From positions 1 to 64,000 of the forward strand of contig NZ_LQPE01000142.1 in the NCBI RefSeq assembly GCF_002101735.1: a DNA stretch of 64,000 nucleotides, in the 5' to 3' direction. The DNA is from Mycobacterium kyorinense. Lineage in GTDB: Bacteria; Actinomycetota; Actinomycetes; Mycobacteriales; Mycobacteriaceae. This document shows positions 1 to 8,189 of this stretch, piece by piece. The notes below the pieces were generated by a model. That model was not told the origin of the DNA and did not search any database. It was given only the letters and a program-made list of their open reading frames with translations. The position numbers were made by a program, and so were the translations under genes. Position 1 is the stretch's first letter. The number at the start of each line of letters is the position of its first letter.

Positions 1-675
1 CTACTGGACTGCGGCACCAGCGGCGGCGTGTGGGGCCGGGAACGCGGTTATTGTCTGATGATCGGCGGCGACGACGAGGCCTTCGCCCGCGCCGAGCCCA
101 TCTTCGCCACGGTCGCGCCCGGCGTGGACGCGGCGCCACGCACGGCGGGCCGTACCGGTGAGATATCTCAAGCCGAGAAGGGCTACCTGCACTGCGGGGC
201 GTCGGGGGCGGGGCACTTCGTCAAGATGGTGCACAACGGGATCGAGTACGGGATGATGGCCTCGCTCGCCGAGGGGCTGAACATCCTGCACAACGCCGAC
301 ATCGGCAAGCGGGTTGAGCAGGGCGACGCCGAGACCGCGCCGTTGACGCATCCGGAGTTCTATCAGTACGACATCGACATCCCCGAGGTCGCCGAAGTCT
401 GGCGGCGGGGCAGCGTGATCGGCTCCTGGCTGTTGGATCTGACCGCAGGTGCGTTGCACGAATCCCCACAGCTGAAGGAATTCGCCGGGCGTGTCTCCGA
501 TTCCGGTGAGGGCCGCTGGACCGTCATCGCGGCCATCGACGAGGGCGTTCCCGCACCCGTGTTGACGACGGCGCTCTACGCCCGGTTCGCGTCACGCCAC
601 CTGTTCGAGTTCGGCGCCAAGGTGCTCTCGGCGATGCGCAAGCAGTTCGGCGGCCACGACGAAAAGTCCGGTTAG
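1..675 (+). CDS. gnd2: 6-phosphogluconate dehydrogenase, decarboxylating (3' part)
   Basis: The frame is open from base 1, so the N-terminal NAD(P)-binding part lies outside the window; 224 C-terminal residues remain. The start of the visible part reads DCGTSGGVWG, and GYLHCGASGAGHFVKMVHNG (about residues 61-80) is the substrate-binding signature of the family, with the catalytic Lys in HFVKMVHN. The enzyme oxidises 6-phosphogluconate to ribulose 5-phosphate and CO2 in the cytosolic pentose phosphate pathway. The all-helical C-terminal domain is short, as in the roughly 340-residue bacterial type. The following genes match the order after M. tuberculosis gnd2 (Rv1122), which supports the symbol. 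Confidence 0.92.
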   Translation, partial: LLDCGTSGGVWGRERGYCLMIGGDDEAFARAEPIFATVAPGVDAAPRTAGRTGEISQAEKGYLHCGASGAGHFVKMVHNGIEYGMMASLAEGLNILHNADIGKRVEQGDAETAPLTHPEFYQYDIDIPEVAEVWRRGSVIGSWLLDLTAGALHESPQLKEFAGRVSDSGEGRWTVIAAIDEGVPAPVLTTALYARFASRHLFEFGAKVLSAMRKQFGGHDEKSG

Positions 676-725
676 CAACTCAGCTAGAGCGGGCCTGTCC
701 GCAAGCGCGCCACTCTCCCTGCGCG

Positions 726-749
726 GGCCGTCAACATTTGATGACGGCC
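726..749. terminator. Hairpin between convergent genes
   Basis: GGCCGTCA (726-733) pairs perfectly with TGACGGCC (742-749) across an 8-base loop. It lies between the convergent gnd2 and bpoB ends. There is no clear T tract, which is usual for mycobacterial hairpin terminators. A terminator role is inferred from position and stem strength. Confidence 0.5.
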
Positions 750-781
750 GCCAGGAAGGATGCGATCACCCTCGAAGCAAA

Positions 782-1630
782 CTAGCGGCTGACAAACGAG
801 ACGACGACGTCGCTGAAGGCGTCGTTGTCGTCGCCGGCTGCGGTGTGGCCGGCTTCGGACAGTTCGACGAACTCGGCGCCCGGCACAGTGGCCAGGAAGT
901 GCTGCACCCCTTCGGGACTCACCACGTCGGAAAGCTTCCCGCGGATCAACAGCACCGGAATCGTCAGGCCCGCGGCGGCGTCCTCGAATTTCTCGGTGCG
1001 CAACTGGGGGTCGTCGCCGGGCTTGGTCATAAACGCCGGATCCCAGTGCCAGTACCAGCGGCCGTCGCGCAGCCGAAGGTTCTTCTTCAGCCCCTCAGGG
1101 CTGCGCGGCTTGGTCCGATGCGGCAGATAGGCGGCGACGGCGTCGGCGGCCTGCTCGAGCGTGTCGAACCCGTCCAGACCGCTGAACATGAAGTCGCGGA
1201 TCCGCGCGCTGCCCTGCTTCTCGAATCGCGGCACCACATCCACCAGAACCAGTCGGGTGACCCGTTGCGGGCCGGCGCGGTCCGCGACCAGGATGCCGGT
1301 CAACCCGCCCATGCTCGCCCCGATCAGCACCACCGGCCGGCCGATCGCGCCGAGCACATGCATGACGTCGTCGGTCAGTGTGTCGACGTCGTAGTCCGCG
1401 TCGGGCGCCCGATCGCTGTCACCGTGGCCCCGGCTGTCGAGGGCCACGACGTGGAATCCCAGGTCGGCCAGCACCTGGCCGGTGTTTTTCCAGGAGAACC
1501 GGTTCTGGCCGCCGCCGTGCAGCATCAGCACGCTCGGCCGACCGTCTGCCGCGCCCCGGTTCCACTCGTCTGCAACCAGGGTGATCCCGTCGACGCCGGA
1601 GTACTCGACGGTCTGCGGTGTGCTGTTCAT
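782..1630 (-). CDS. bpoB: Alpha/beta hydrolase (BpoB-like)
   Basis: A 282-residue alpha/beta hydrolase. The oxyanion region HGGGQN is near residue 39, the nucleophile elbow GASMGG (Ser) is near residue 105, an acid sits in SDVVSP and the catalytic His in EAGHTAAG near the C-terminus. It corresponds in position and type to M. tuberculosis Rv1123c (BpoB), named a non-haem peroxidase. The Ser-His-Asp triad fits an esterase or perhydrolase, and the true substrate is unknown. It is convergent with gnd2 and divergent from the glyoxalase-like gene, so 1631-1719 should hold both promoters. Confidence 0.85.
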   Translation of the reverse strand: MNSTPQTVEYSGVDGITLVADEWNRGAADGRPSVLMLHGGGQNRFSWKNTGQVLADLGFHVVALDSRGHGDSDRAPDADYDVDTLTDDVMHVLGAIGRPVVLIGASMGGLTGILVADRAGPQRVTRLVLVDVVPRFEKQGSARIRDFMFSGLDGFDTLEQAADAVAAYLPHRTKPRSPEGLKKNLRLRDGRWYWHWDPAFMTKPGDDPQLRTEKFEDAAAGLTIPVLLIRGKLSDVVSPEGVQHFLATVPGAEFVELSEAGHTAAGDDNDAFSDVVVSFVSR

Positions 1631-1719
1631 CGTCCTGACGTTACCTAGGCGGCCCCTGCCCGATGAGTTTTGCCCGCTGCTCGGGTCGATCCCTATCGAA
1701 ACGACGACTAGGAGGTGCC

Positions 1720-2193
1720 ATGCCAGCGATCACGCCGTCGCTGTGGTTCGACGACAATCTGGAGGAAGCCGCGCAGTTCTATACCTCGGTGTTCGCCAAC
1801 TCGCATATCGAGGACTTCAAGCGGTATACCGAGGCCGGCCCGGGCGTGCCGGGTTCGGTGGCGTGGGGCAGCTTCGTGCTCGACGGCACCCGCTTCATCG
1901 GCCTCAACGGTGGCCCGCATTTCCGGTTCACCGAGGCGGTGTCCTTCACCGTCGACTGCACCGACCAGGACGAGGTCGACTACTACTGGGACCGGTTGAC
2001 CGACGGCGGCGAGGAGTCGCAGTGCGGCTGGTGCAAAGACCGCTACGGGCTGAGTTGGCAGATTGTGCCGCAGCGACTCGTCGAGTTGGTGAGTGATCCT
2101 GATCCCGCTCGCGCCGCCGCGGCCACCAGGGCGATGCACGGCATGCGCAAGATCGTCATCGCCGATCTGGAAAAGGCTGTGGCGCAGCTTTAG
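1720..2193 (+). CDS. PhnB-like VOC/glyoxalase-fold protein
   Basis: A 157-residue single-domain protein of the PhnB / '3-demethylubiquinone-9 3-methyltransferase' glyoxalase-like family. The N-terminus has LWFDDNLEEAAQFYTSVF and the C-terminal half has the family signature GWCKDRYGLSWQIVP. The ATG at 1720 is chosen because AGGAGGT lies just upstream (about 1709-1715) and the homologous fold begins there; an upstream in-frame start at 1663 adds an unrelated arginine-rich tail. The enzymatic role of such proteins is mostly unknown, despite the methyltransferase name. This gene interrupts the order seen in M. tuberculosis between Rv1123c and Rv1124. Confidence 0.8.
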   Translation: MPAITPSLWFDDNLEEAAQFYTSVFANSHIEDFKRYTEAGPGVPGSVAWGSFVLDGTRFIGLNGGPHFRFTEAVSFTVDCTDQDEVDYYWDRLTDGGEESQCGWCKDRYGLSWQIVPQRLVELVSDPDPARAAAATRAMHGMRKIVIADLEKAVAQL

Positions 2194-2252
2194 CCGGTCA
2201 GTTCCAAAATTTCGCCCGCCCGCGCGGGCCATCGCCACGTAGTTTGGAAAGC

Positions 2253-2807
2253 ATGGCTGACGATGTTGCGACCCCTGGCGAAGAGCCCGTCGAGGAACCG
2301 CAACCCGCACCGGCGGTCCCCACCAAGCCCGTTCTCCGGACGTCGCTGCTGGCCGGGCTGATCGCGCTGGTGGCGCTGGCGGGTCTGGTCGGCTGGCTCG
2401 GTTTCCGCGGCTACCAGGCGCACCAGGCCGACGCGCGGCGCAATCTGTTCGTCCACGCGGCGCGCGAGTCGGCGGTGAACCTGACCACGATCGACTACCA
2501 GCACATCGACGCCGACGTGCAACGCATCCTCGATTCGTCTACCGGCGGCTTCCACGACAACTTCTCCGCGCGATGGCGGCCGTTCGTCGATCTCGTCAAA
2601 CGCGGCCACTCCAGACTGGAGGGCACCGTCGATGAAGCCGGACTCGAATCGCAGGCCGGCGACGTGGGGCAGGTTCTGGTAGCTGTCACGGTGAAGTCGG
2701 CGAATCCCGCAGGACCACAGCAAGAGCCGCAGGTGTGGAGGATGCGGATCACGGTGCAGAAGATCGGCGACGAGGGCAAGATCTCCAACGTCGCGTTCGT
2801 ATCATGA
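2253..2807 (+). CDS. Mce-associated membrane protein
   Basis: A 184-residue protein with an acidic Pro/Glu-rich cytoplasmic tail (about 1-25), one transmembrane helix (about 28-50, LLAGLIALVALAGLVGWLGF) and an outer domain of the Mce-associated type. The outer domain carries the family's pattern of Ala/Arg-rich helix, 'AVNLTTIDYQHIDADVQRIL' and STGGFHDNF. Such proteins normally lie at the 3' end of mce operons and are thought to support Mce lipid importers. Here no mce gene is adjacent; the window's mce cluster is 22 kb away. A TTG at 2244 is an alternative start. It overlaps the next gene by four bases (ATGA). Confidence 0.8.
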   Translation: MADDVATPGEEPVEEPQPAPAVPTKPVLRTSLLAGLIALVALAGLVGWLGFRGYQAHQADARRNLFVHAARESAVNLTTIDYQHIDADVQRILDSSTGGFHDNFSARWRPFVDLVKRGHSRLEGTVDEAGLESQAGDVGQVLVAVTVKSANPAGPQQEPQVWRMRITVQKIGDEGKISNVAFVS

Positions 2808-3325
2808 CGCAACCGACCACCGCGCGTCGTGCCATCTGGCTGCACGTCCTGGTCTACGGTGTGGTTCCCGGTCTGGCCTTGCTGCTGGCAATGGCGGCGG
2901 GCTACCTGAAATGGCAGGACTCCTCGGTACGGAACTCCGACGTTGCCCGCATCCAATCGGTCCAGGCCGCAAAGGATTCCGCCGTTCTCCTGCTGTCGTT
3001 TCGTCCCGACACCGTCGACAAGGACGTCGAAGCCGCGCAGGGTCGCTTGACCGGCCACTTCCTCGACACCTATTTGCAGGTGACGCGCGAGGTGCTGATT
3101 CCCAACGCCAAGGAACGGCACGTGTCCGCGACCGCCCGGGTGCCCGCGGCGGCGTCGGTGTCGGCATCCGAAAGCCACGCGGTGGTGCTGGTGTTCGCGG
3201 ACCAGACGGTCAAGGTCGGGAATTCGCCGCCCGCCGACGCCGCATCGAGCGTCCGTGTCACCCTGGACAAAGTTGGCGCGCGCTGGATGATCTCCGGATG
3301 GGATCCGATCGAACCGCCGGCATGA
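2804..3325 (+). CDS. Mce-associated membrane protein, second of pair
   Basis: A 173-residue protein starting at the ATG that overlaps the previous stop (ATGA). It has a single membrane helix (about residues 12-34, LVYGVVPGLALLLAMAAGYL) and a secreted domain with the same layout as its upstream neighbour: Ala-rich helix, 'AKDSAVLLLSFRPDTVDKDV', then GHFLDTY. Mce operons often carry two such genes in tandem, so this is the second of a coupled pair. An in-frame extension upstream to 2735 lies inside the previous gene and has no ribosome-binding site. Confidence 0.78.
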   Translation: MTQPTTARRAIWLHVLVYGVVPGLALLLAMAAGYLKWQDSSVRNSDVARIQSVQAAKDSAVLLLSFRPDTVDKDVEAAQGRLTGHFLDTYLQVTREVLIPNAKERHVSATARVPAAASVSASESHAVVLVFADQTVKVGNSPPADAASSVRVTLDKVGARWMISGWDPIEPPA

Positions 3326-3338
3326 AAAGGATCAGGTG

Positions 3339-4244
3339 ATGACTGGACCGCGCTGGATCGACGTGCACGCCCCCGCGGTGGAACTGAAAGCACTGACCTG
3401 GGGGCCGCCCGACGGCCCAATCGCGCTGTGCCTGCACGGTTTCCCCGACACCGCATACAGCTGGCGCAAGGTCGCTCCCCGGCTGGCCGAGTCGGGCTGG
3501 CGGGTGATTGCGCCGTTCATGCGGGGCTACGTGCCGTCGTCGATTCCGTCCGACGGCAGTTATCACATGGGGGCGTTGATGGACGACGCGCTGCGCGTGC
3601 GGTCCGCGGCCGGTGGCACCGACCGCGACGTGCTCGTCGGCCACGACTGGGGAGCGATCGCGGCGACCGGCTTGGCTGCGATGCCGGACAGTCCGTTCGC
3701 CAAGGCGGTGATCATGTCGGTGCCGCCGGCCGCCGCGTTCCGCCCGCTGGGTCGCGTGGCCGACCGCGCCCGGCTGCTCCGCGAACTTCCCCGCCAGATG
3801 CTGCGCAGCTGGTACATCATGTACTTTCAATTGCCTTGGCTGCCAGAGCGTTCCGCCTCGTGGGTGTTGCCGCGGCTGTGGCGGAGCTGGTCGCCGGGCT
3901 ACGACGCCGAGGAGGATCTGCGGCACGTCGACGCCGCGATCGGCACCCCGGAGAGCTGGCGTGCTGCGCTGGGCCCGTACCGGGCCACGATTCGCATCAC
4001 TCGGCCGCCCGCCCAGTACGCCGAGTTGCACCGGTACTGGACGGAACCGCCGAGGTTGCCGAGTCTGTACTTGCATGGCCGCGACGACGGCTGCGCCACA
4101 CCGGCTTTCGCGCATTGGACGGAGAAAGTGTTGCCCGCGGGCAGCGACGTCGCCGTCGTCGAGCACGCCGGGCATTTCCTGCAGCTCGACCAGCCGGAGG
4201 AAGTCGCCGAGTTGCTGCTCAGGTTCATCGGCCCGGCCGACTAG
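3339..4244 (+). CDS. ephC: Epoxide hydrolase-type alpha/beta hydrolase
   Basis: A 301-residue alpha/beta hydrolase matching M. tuberculosis EphC (Rv1124) in position and motifs. HGFPDTAY (about residue 33) is the HGxP oxyanion motif. VGHDWGAIAATG (about residue 100) supplies the Asp nucleophile typical of epoxide hydrolases and haloalkane dehalogenases. EHAGHFLQLDQP near the C-terminus carries the general-base His. It would open an epoxide to a diol in the cytosol. The start is the ATG after AAAAGGATCAGG; a GTG three bases upstream (3336) is possible. It is slightly shorter than the 316-residue Rv1124. Confidence 0.85.
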   Translation: MTGPRWIDVHAPAVELKALTWGPPDGPIALCLHGFPDTAYSWRKVAPRLAESGWRVIAPFMRGYVPSSIPSDGSYHMGALMDDALRVRSAAGGTDRDVLVGHDWGAIAATGLAAMPDSPFAKAVIMSVPPAAAFRPLGRVADRARLLRELPRQMLRSWYIMYFQLPWLPERSASWVLPRLWRSWSPGYDAEEDLRHVDAAIGTPESWRAALGPYRATIRITRPPAQYAELHRYWTEPPRLPSLYLHGRDDGCATPAFAHWTEKVLPAGSDVAVVEHAGHFLQLDQPEEVAELLLRFIGPAD

Positions 4245-4254
4245 AGCGGGTCTC

Positions 4255-5487
4255 ATGCCGGCCCGGATGGCGGCGGTCGATGCTCAGTTCTATTGGATGT
4301 CGGCCAAGATCCCCAGCGACCAGTTTCTGCTCTACACGTTCGCCGGCGAGCCGGCCCACATGGAGCGCGCCATCGACGACGTTATGGGCAGGGCGCGAGC
4401 CTGCCCTGCGCTGACGATCCGGGTCAGCGACGGCTCGCCGCTGACCTATCCGCGGTGGGTGCCGATGCCTGTCGAGCACCCGCGTGTCCACCACCTTGAC
4501 GACGACAGCTGGCTTGGTTGTCTGGATGCCGTCGTGCGCCTGGCCGACCACCAGCTCGACGTCCGCCAAAGTCCGTGGCGGCTCCACCTGTTCGCGTCTG
4601 TCCACGACATTCCGGGCAGCGCCGCGTCGGGTACCGTCGCGGTGCTGCAGGTCGCGCATGCCCTGGCCGACGGCGCCCGTGCGTCCGCGATGGCCGGCTG
4701 GCTGTTCGGCCGGGTGGAACCGGTGCCCGACGTCGGCGCGCCCTCGCGAGGCTTCCTGCCCTGGCGTTCCTTGCAGGCGGCCCGCGCCCACCGGCAGCTG
4801 GTCCGGGATATGGAAGCGGGACTACTTGGTGATACGGCCGGTTCACGGCCGGTACTGATCACCAACGCCCGCCCCGCCGGTGCGCGCGCTGTGCGCACGT
4901 TGGTGCGGCACAGGTCCGAATTGTCCGGTCCTACCGTCAGCGTCGCAGTGCTGGCCGCGGTAGCGGACGCACTGTTTGGCTACTTGGGCGGTACGGCCAC
5001 GTCGTTGGGAGCCGAGGTGCCGATGGCCAAACCCGGTGTGCGACAAGGCCACAACCACTTTCGCAACGTCACCGTCGGGCTGTACCCGGACCTTCCGCCG
5101 GAAGCCAGAACGGAGCGGATACTCGCTGAATTGGCCAATACCCGCCGCCGTGCTGAGCACCCGGCTGCCCGTGCCGCCGACCGGGCGTTCGCCGCGGTGC
5201 CCGCTGCGCTGTTGCGCTGGGGTGTAGCCCAATTCGACATCGATGCCCGGCCCACGCTGGTATCCGGCAACACCGTGGTGTCCAGCGTCCACCGCGGTCC
5301 CGCCGACTTGCGCTTCGGCGATGCGCCCGTGCTGCTGACCGCCGGATTCCCCGCGCTGTCGCCGGCGATGGGCCTCACCCATGGCGTGCACGGTATCGGC
5401 GATACGGTTGCGATCAGCGTTCACGCGGCCGAATCGGCGATCGGCGACATCGACTCCTACGTCCAGGCGCTGGACGCAGCGCTGTAA
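4255..5487 (+). CDS. WS/DGAT-like acyltransferase (Rv1125 homologue)
   Basis: A 410-residue protein of the wax ester synthase/diacylglycerol acyltransferase superfamily, equivalent in position to M. tuberculosis Rv1125. The catalytic motif HHxxxDG appears as AHALADG (about residue 137): the second His and the DG are kept, the first His is Ala. The C-terminal half (NHFRNVTVGLYPDLPPE and the final Val/Ile-rich strands) fits the second CoA-acyltransferase-fold domain. The start at 4255 begins 'MPARMAAVDAQFYWM', the usual N-terminus of the family. Activity towards a wax or acylglycerol is unproven. It follows ephC by 10 bases and is probably co-transcribed. Confidence 0.72.
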   Translation: MPARMAAVDAQFYWMSAKIPSDQFLLYTFAGEPAHMERAIDDVMGRARACPALTIRVSDGSPLTYPRWVPMPVEHPRVHHLDDDSWLGCLDAVVRLADHQLDVRQSPWRLHLFASVHDIPGSAASGTVAVLQVAHALADGARASAMAGWLFGRVEPVPDVGAPSRGFLPWRSLQAARAHRQLVRDMEAGLLGDTAGSRPVLITNARPAGARAVRTLVRHRSELSGPTVSVAVLAAVADALFGYLGGTATSLGAEVPMAKPGVRQGHNHFRNVTVGLYPDLPPEARTERILAELANTRRRAEHPAARAADRAFAAVPAALLRWGVAQFDIDARPTLVSGNTVVSSVHRGPADLRFGDAPVLLTAGFPALSPAMGLTHGVHGIGDTVAISVHAAESAIGDIDSYVQALDAAL

Positions 5488-5488
5488 C

Positions 5489-6082
5489 TCACTGATCCTC
5501 AACGGATTTCCGGGTCCGGCCGGCAGCCAGAATCAGCTCCTCGTGCAATTCGAACCACACCGTGTGGTAGGAGTCGATCAGCGGCCGGGACAACCACAAA
5601 GTTTCGCCTGCGTGGATCTTGTCGACGGCCGCCTGCAGTTTGGCCGAATAGCGCCTCAGCCGGGGCAGCTGCGCGGCGGCCGCCGCAATGATCGGCACCA
5701 CCCGCCGGTGCACCTCGTCGAGACGGGTCAGCACCCCCTCGTCATACGAGGGGTCCTCGTGGGTGTTGGGCTGCCCGTCTTTGACCTGCCAATCGGTCAC
5801 CAGCGCTTTGAATTCCGCGTTCACCGCACGAAAGTCGTCGTACACGGCGGCCAGTGCAGCCGCATCGACAGAGGCGCGCTCTTCGGCTAGCAACTTGCCG
5901 AGGCGGGCGCGTCCCTCAGGGCTGATTCGTACGGTCTTCCCGTCGACCAGCAGCCCAGCCCGCGTCAACCGCTCGACGGTATCGGCGACGTCGGCCAGAT
6001 CGTCACCCAACGTGGCGGCCAGGTCAGCCGGGCTGATCCGGCCTTTGAACCGAACCGCCTGCAGCACAGTCAATTCGCTCAC
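5489..6082 (-). CDS. Winged-helix protein (Rv1126c homologue)
   Basis: A 197-residue cytosolic protein with an N-terminal winged-helix domain (residues 1-60: ISPADLAATLGDD as recognition region, then VRISPEGRARLGKLL) and a helical C-terminus. It is the counterpart of M. tuberculosis Rv1126c, always next to ppdK. Its start overlaps the ppdK stop (ATGA), so the two are translationally coupled. A regulatory or accessory role for the dikinase is plausible from the coupling but is not shown. Confidence 0.72.
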   Translation of the reverse strand: MSELTVLQAVRFKGRISPADLAATLGDDLADVADTVERLTRAGLLVDGKTVRISPEGRARLGKLLAEERASVDAAALAAVYDDFRAVNAEFKALVTDWQVKDGQPNTHEDPSYDEGVLTRLDEVHRRVVPIIAAAAAQLPRLRRYSAKLQAAVDKIHAGETLWLSRPLIDSYHTVWFELHEELILAAGRTRKSVEDQ

Positions 6083-7500
6083 TTGTGCTGCTCTTCGACG
6101 CGCCGTGCGATTTCGGCCAACTCGCGAAGCTCCGGCGAGTCCTGCTCTGTCCAGGCGGTGAGTTCCAATACGCCGTCGCGTACTTCGCCCTCGTTGCCGT
6201 CGACGGTGACCAGCCTGCCCGCCAGTGATTCAGTGACCCCGCTGCCGCAGCCCACCACCGCGACGCGTCCCAGTTCGCGGCTGACCACGGCCGCGTGGCT
6301 GGTGGCGCCGCCGGTCTCGGTGACGACGCCGCGGGCGACCAGCATGCCGTGGATGTCGTCGGGACTGGTGTGGTTGCGCACCAGGATGACGTCCTCGCCA
6401 CGGTCGGCGGCATCCACCGCGGCGTCGACATCTGTGTAGGCCCGCCCGGTGGCCACGCCCTGGCTGGCGGCCAGCCCTTTTGCCAAAAGTGGTGCTGCCA
6501 AGCGGGTTTCCGGTTGCAGCGACGGTCGCAACAGCGCCTCGACGTGAGCAGGGGTCACCCGGCGCAGGACCTCGGCGTCGTCGATCAGCCCGTCGCGGCA
6601 CAGGTGCAGCGCCAGTCGCACCGCCGCCTGCGCGGACCGTTTGGCCGCCCGGGTCTGCAGCAGCCACAGCGTGCCGTCCTCGACGGTGAACTCGATCTCT
6701 TGCACGTCTGCGTTGATCCGTTCCAGCGTGCGGGCCGCCGACGTCAACTCGTCGTAGACGTGCGGCTGCTGATCGCGCAGCGCGGTGATCGGTGTGACGG
6801 CGACGGTGCCCGACACCACGTCGTCACCCTGACCGCCCGCCAGCCACTCGCCGAACTCCTCGTCGGCGCCGGTCATCGGGTTACGGGAAAACACCACGCC
6901 CGCACCGGAATTGGCGTTCATGTTGCCGAACACCATGGCCTGCACAACTGCGGCCGTGCCACCACTGTTGTCGAGGCCGTGGTGGGCGCGGTAGGCAACG
7001 GCGCGCGGTGAGTTCCAGGACCTGAACACCGCCTCGATCGCCGCGCGCAACTGCAGGTAGGGGTCCTCGGGCAGCTGATCCGCCACGATGCGCCGATACC
7101 CGTCAGTGAACCGGCGCCGCGTATCGCGGCCAAACGCCCCCAGCGCCTGTTCCACGCTGTCACTGATGCCGAGATCCAGCACCGTGTCCATCATGCCCGG
7201 CATCGACACGGCCGCACCCGAGCGCACGCTGACCAGTAGCGGACGCGGCCCTTGCCCGAACGTCCGCGACGTCGCCGTTTCCAGCCGGCGTATGCCGTCG
7301 AGCACGCCGTCCCAGATCGCGTTCATCGTCGCCTCAGGTTCCGCCAGATAGCGGGCACCCACCTCGGTGGTGACGCAGAACGCGGGCGGTACCGGCAGGC
7401 CGTGGTGGCGCATCGTGTCGATGCCGTATCCCTTGTGGCCCAGGATCTCCGGCGGACACCCGGCATCACCGTCGAGGAACACCACGGTGGCAGCAGCCAT
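6079..7500 (-). CDS. ppdK: Pyruvate phosphate dikinase-like, two-domain form
   Basis: A 473-residue protein with an N-terminal ATP-grasp-like pyruvate/PEP-binding domain (HKGYGIDTMRHHGLPVPPAF near residue 21; SVRSGAAVSMPGMMDTVLD near 105) and a phosphohistidine swivel domain (TETGGATSHAAVVSRELG, about residue 402) with the phospho-accepting His. The C-terminal TIM-barrel PEP-binding domain of full-length (about 870-residue) PPDK is absent, as in M. tuberculosis Rv1127c. It could phosphorylate a swivel His but needs a partner or has an altered reaction. The ATG at 7500 begins MAAATVVFLDG; upstream extension is inside the neighbouring reductase. Confidence 0.85.
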   Translation of the reverse strand: MAAATVVFLDGDAGCPPEILGHKGYGIDTMRHHGLPVPPAFCVTTEVGARYLAEPEATMNAIWDGVLDGIRRLETATSRTFGQGPRPLLVSVRSGAAVSMPGMMDTVLDLGISDSVEQALGAFGRDTRRRFTDGYRRIVADQLPEDPYLQLRAAIEAVFRSWNSPRAVAYRAHHGLDNSGGTAAVVQAMVFGNMNANSGAGVVFSRNPMTGADEEFGEWLAGGQGDDVVSGTVAVTPITALRDQQPHVYDELTSAARTLERINADVQEIEFTVEDGTLWLLQTRAAKRSAQAAVRLALHLCRDGLIDDAEVLRRVTPAHVEALLRPSLQPETRLAAPLLAKGLAASQGVATGRAYTDVDAAVDAADRGEDVILVRNHTSPDDIHGMLVARGVVTETGGATSHAAVVSRELGRVAVVGCGSGVTESLAGRLVTVDGNEGEVRDGVLELTAWTEQDSPELRELAEIARRVEEQHK

Positions 7501-7502
7501 GG

Positions 7503-8117
7503 TCAGGACTGGCCGCGCAGCAGCCCGAAGCCGAAGTTGGTGCCGAATCCGCGACGCAACGCCAGGTGAATCCACAGCAGCGCGTATGGCTCGAGCAGCC
7601 GCGCCAGCCTCAGCTCGCCGGCGTCGACGGCCTCGAAGCCCAACTCGGTGACCAGGCCCGCGGTCACCGACTTGGCGTCGTCGTCGTCACCGCAGACGAA
7701 CATCACCGGCGTGCCGGGCAGTTGCGGAGCATCCATCATCGGCGCGCCGATCTGGTTCATCGCCTTGCAGACCCGCGCACCGGACGCCCACACCGCCACC
7801 TGCTCGGCGCCGGACGTCGTGAGCCCGACTTCCAGCGCGGTGAAGTCGGGGGTCAGCGGGTTGGTGCAATCGATGACAACCTTGCCGGAAAGATCGCCGC
7901 AGCTCTGCACCGCCTGGTGAGTGCCCTGCCAAGGTGTGCACAGCACCACGACATCGCTTGCCGCTGCAGCGGATTCGTTGCTCTCGACGGTGCCGAGCGA
8001 CGCGTACTTCGGGTCGTCGGGATTACGCACCCCGAACGTGATGTCGTGGCCGCGGTCGCGCCATGCGGATCCCAGAGTGCGCCCGACGTTGCCGGCGCCA
8101 ATGATCGCGATCTTGAT
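7503..8117 (-). CDS. NADP/F420-dependent Rossmann reductase (apparent ATC start)
   Basis: A 204-residue NADPH-dependent F420 reductase-type protein. The N-terminal nucleotide-binding loop is KIAIIGAGNVGRTLG, followed by GVRNPDDPKY, DVVVLCTPW and IDCTNPL. The Rossmann loop lies upstream of the first in-frame ATG/GTG/TTG (GTG at 8030, which would delete it). The only position that fits is ATC at 8115-8117, preceded by AAGGAG with a 6-base spacer. It ends 2 bases before ppdK and is probably co-transcribed with it. Family members move hydride between NADPH and F420 or reduce small substrates; the substrate here is unknown. Confidence 0.78.
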   Translation of the reverse strand: MKIAIIGAGNVGRTLGSAWRDRGHDITFGVRNPDDPKYASLGTVESNESAAAASDVVVLCTPWQGTHQAVQSCGDLSGKVVIDCTNPLTPDFTALEVGLTTSGAEQVAVWASGARVCKAMNQIGAPMMDAPQLPGTPVMFVCGDDDDAKSVTAGLVTELGFEAVDAGELRLARLLEPYALLWIHLALRRGFGTNFGFGLLRGQS

Positions 8118-8189
8118 GTGAGGCTCCTTAGGTGGTTGTTGGCGGGTGGGAGGATACTTCTGCCTACCCGATGATCTAGGTTTGCGTCT
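8118..8189. promoter_or_regulatory. Divergent promoter region, reductase / DoxX
   Basis: A 72-base gap between the reductase (minus) and the DoxX gene (plus). It holds the AAGGAG ribosome-binding site of the reductase and must contain both promoters. No clear operator palindrome was seen. Confidence 0.45.
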
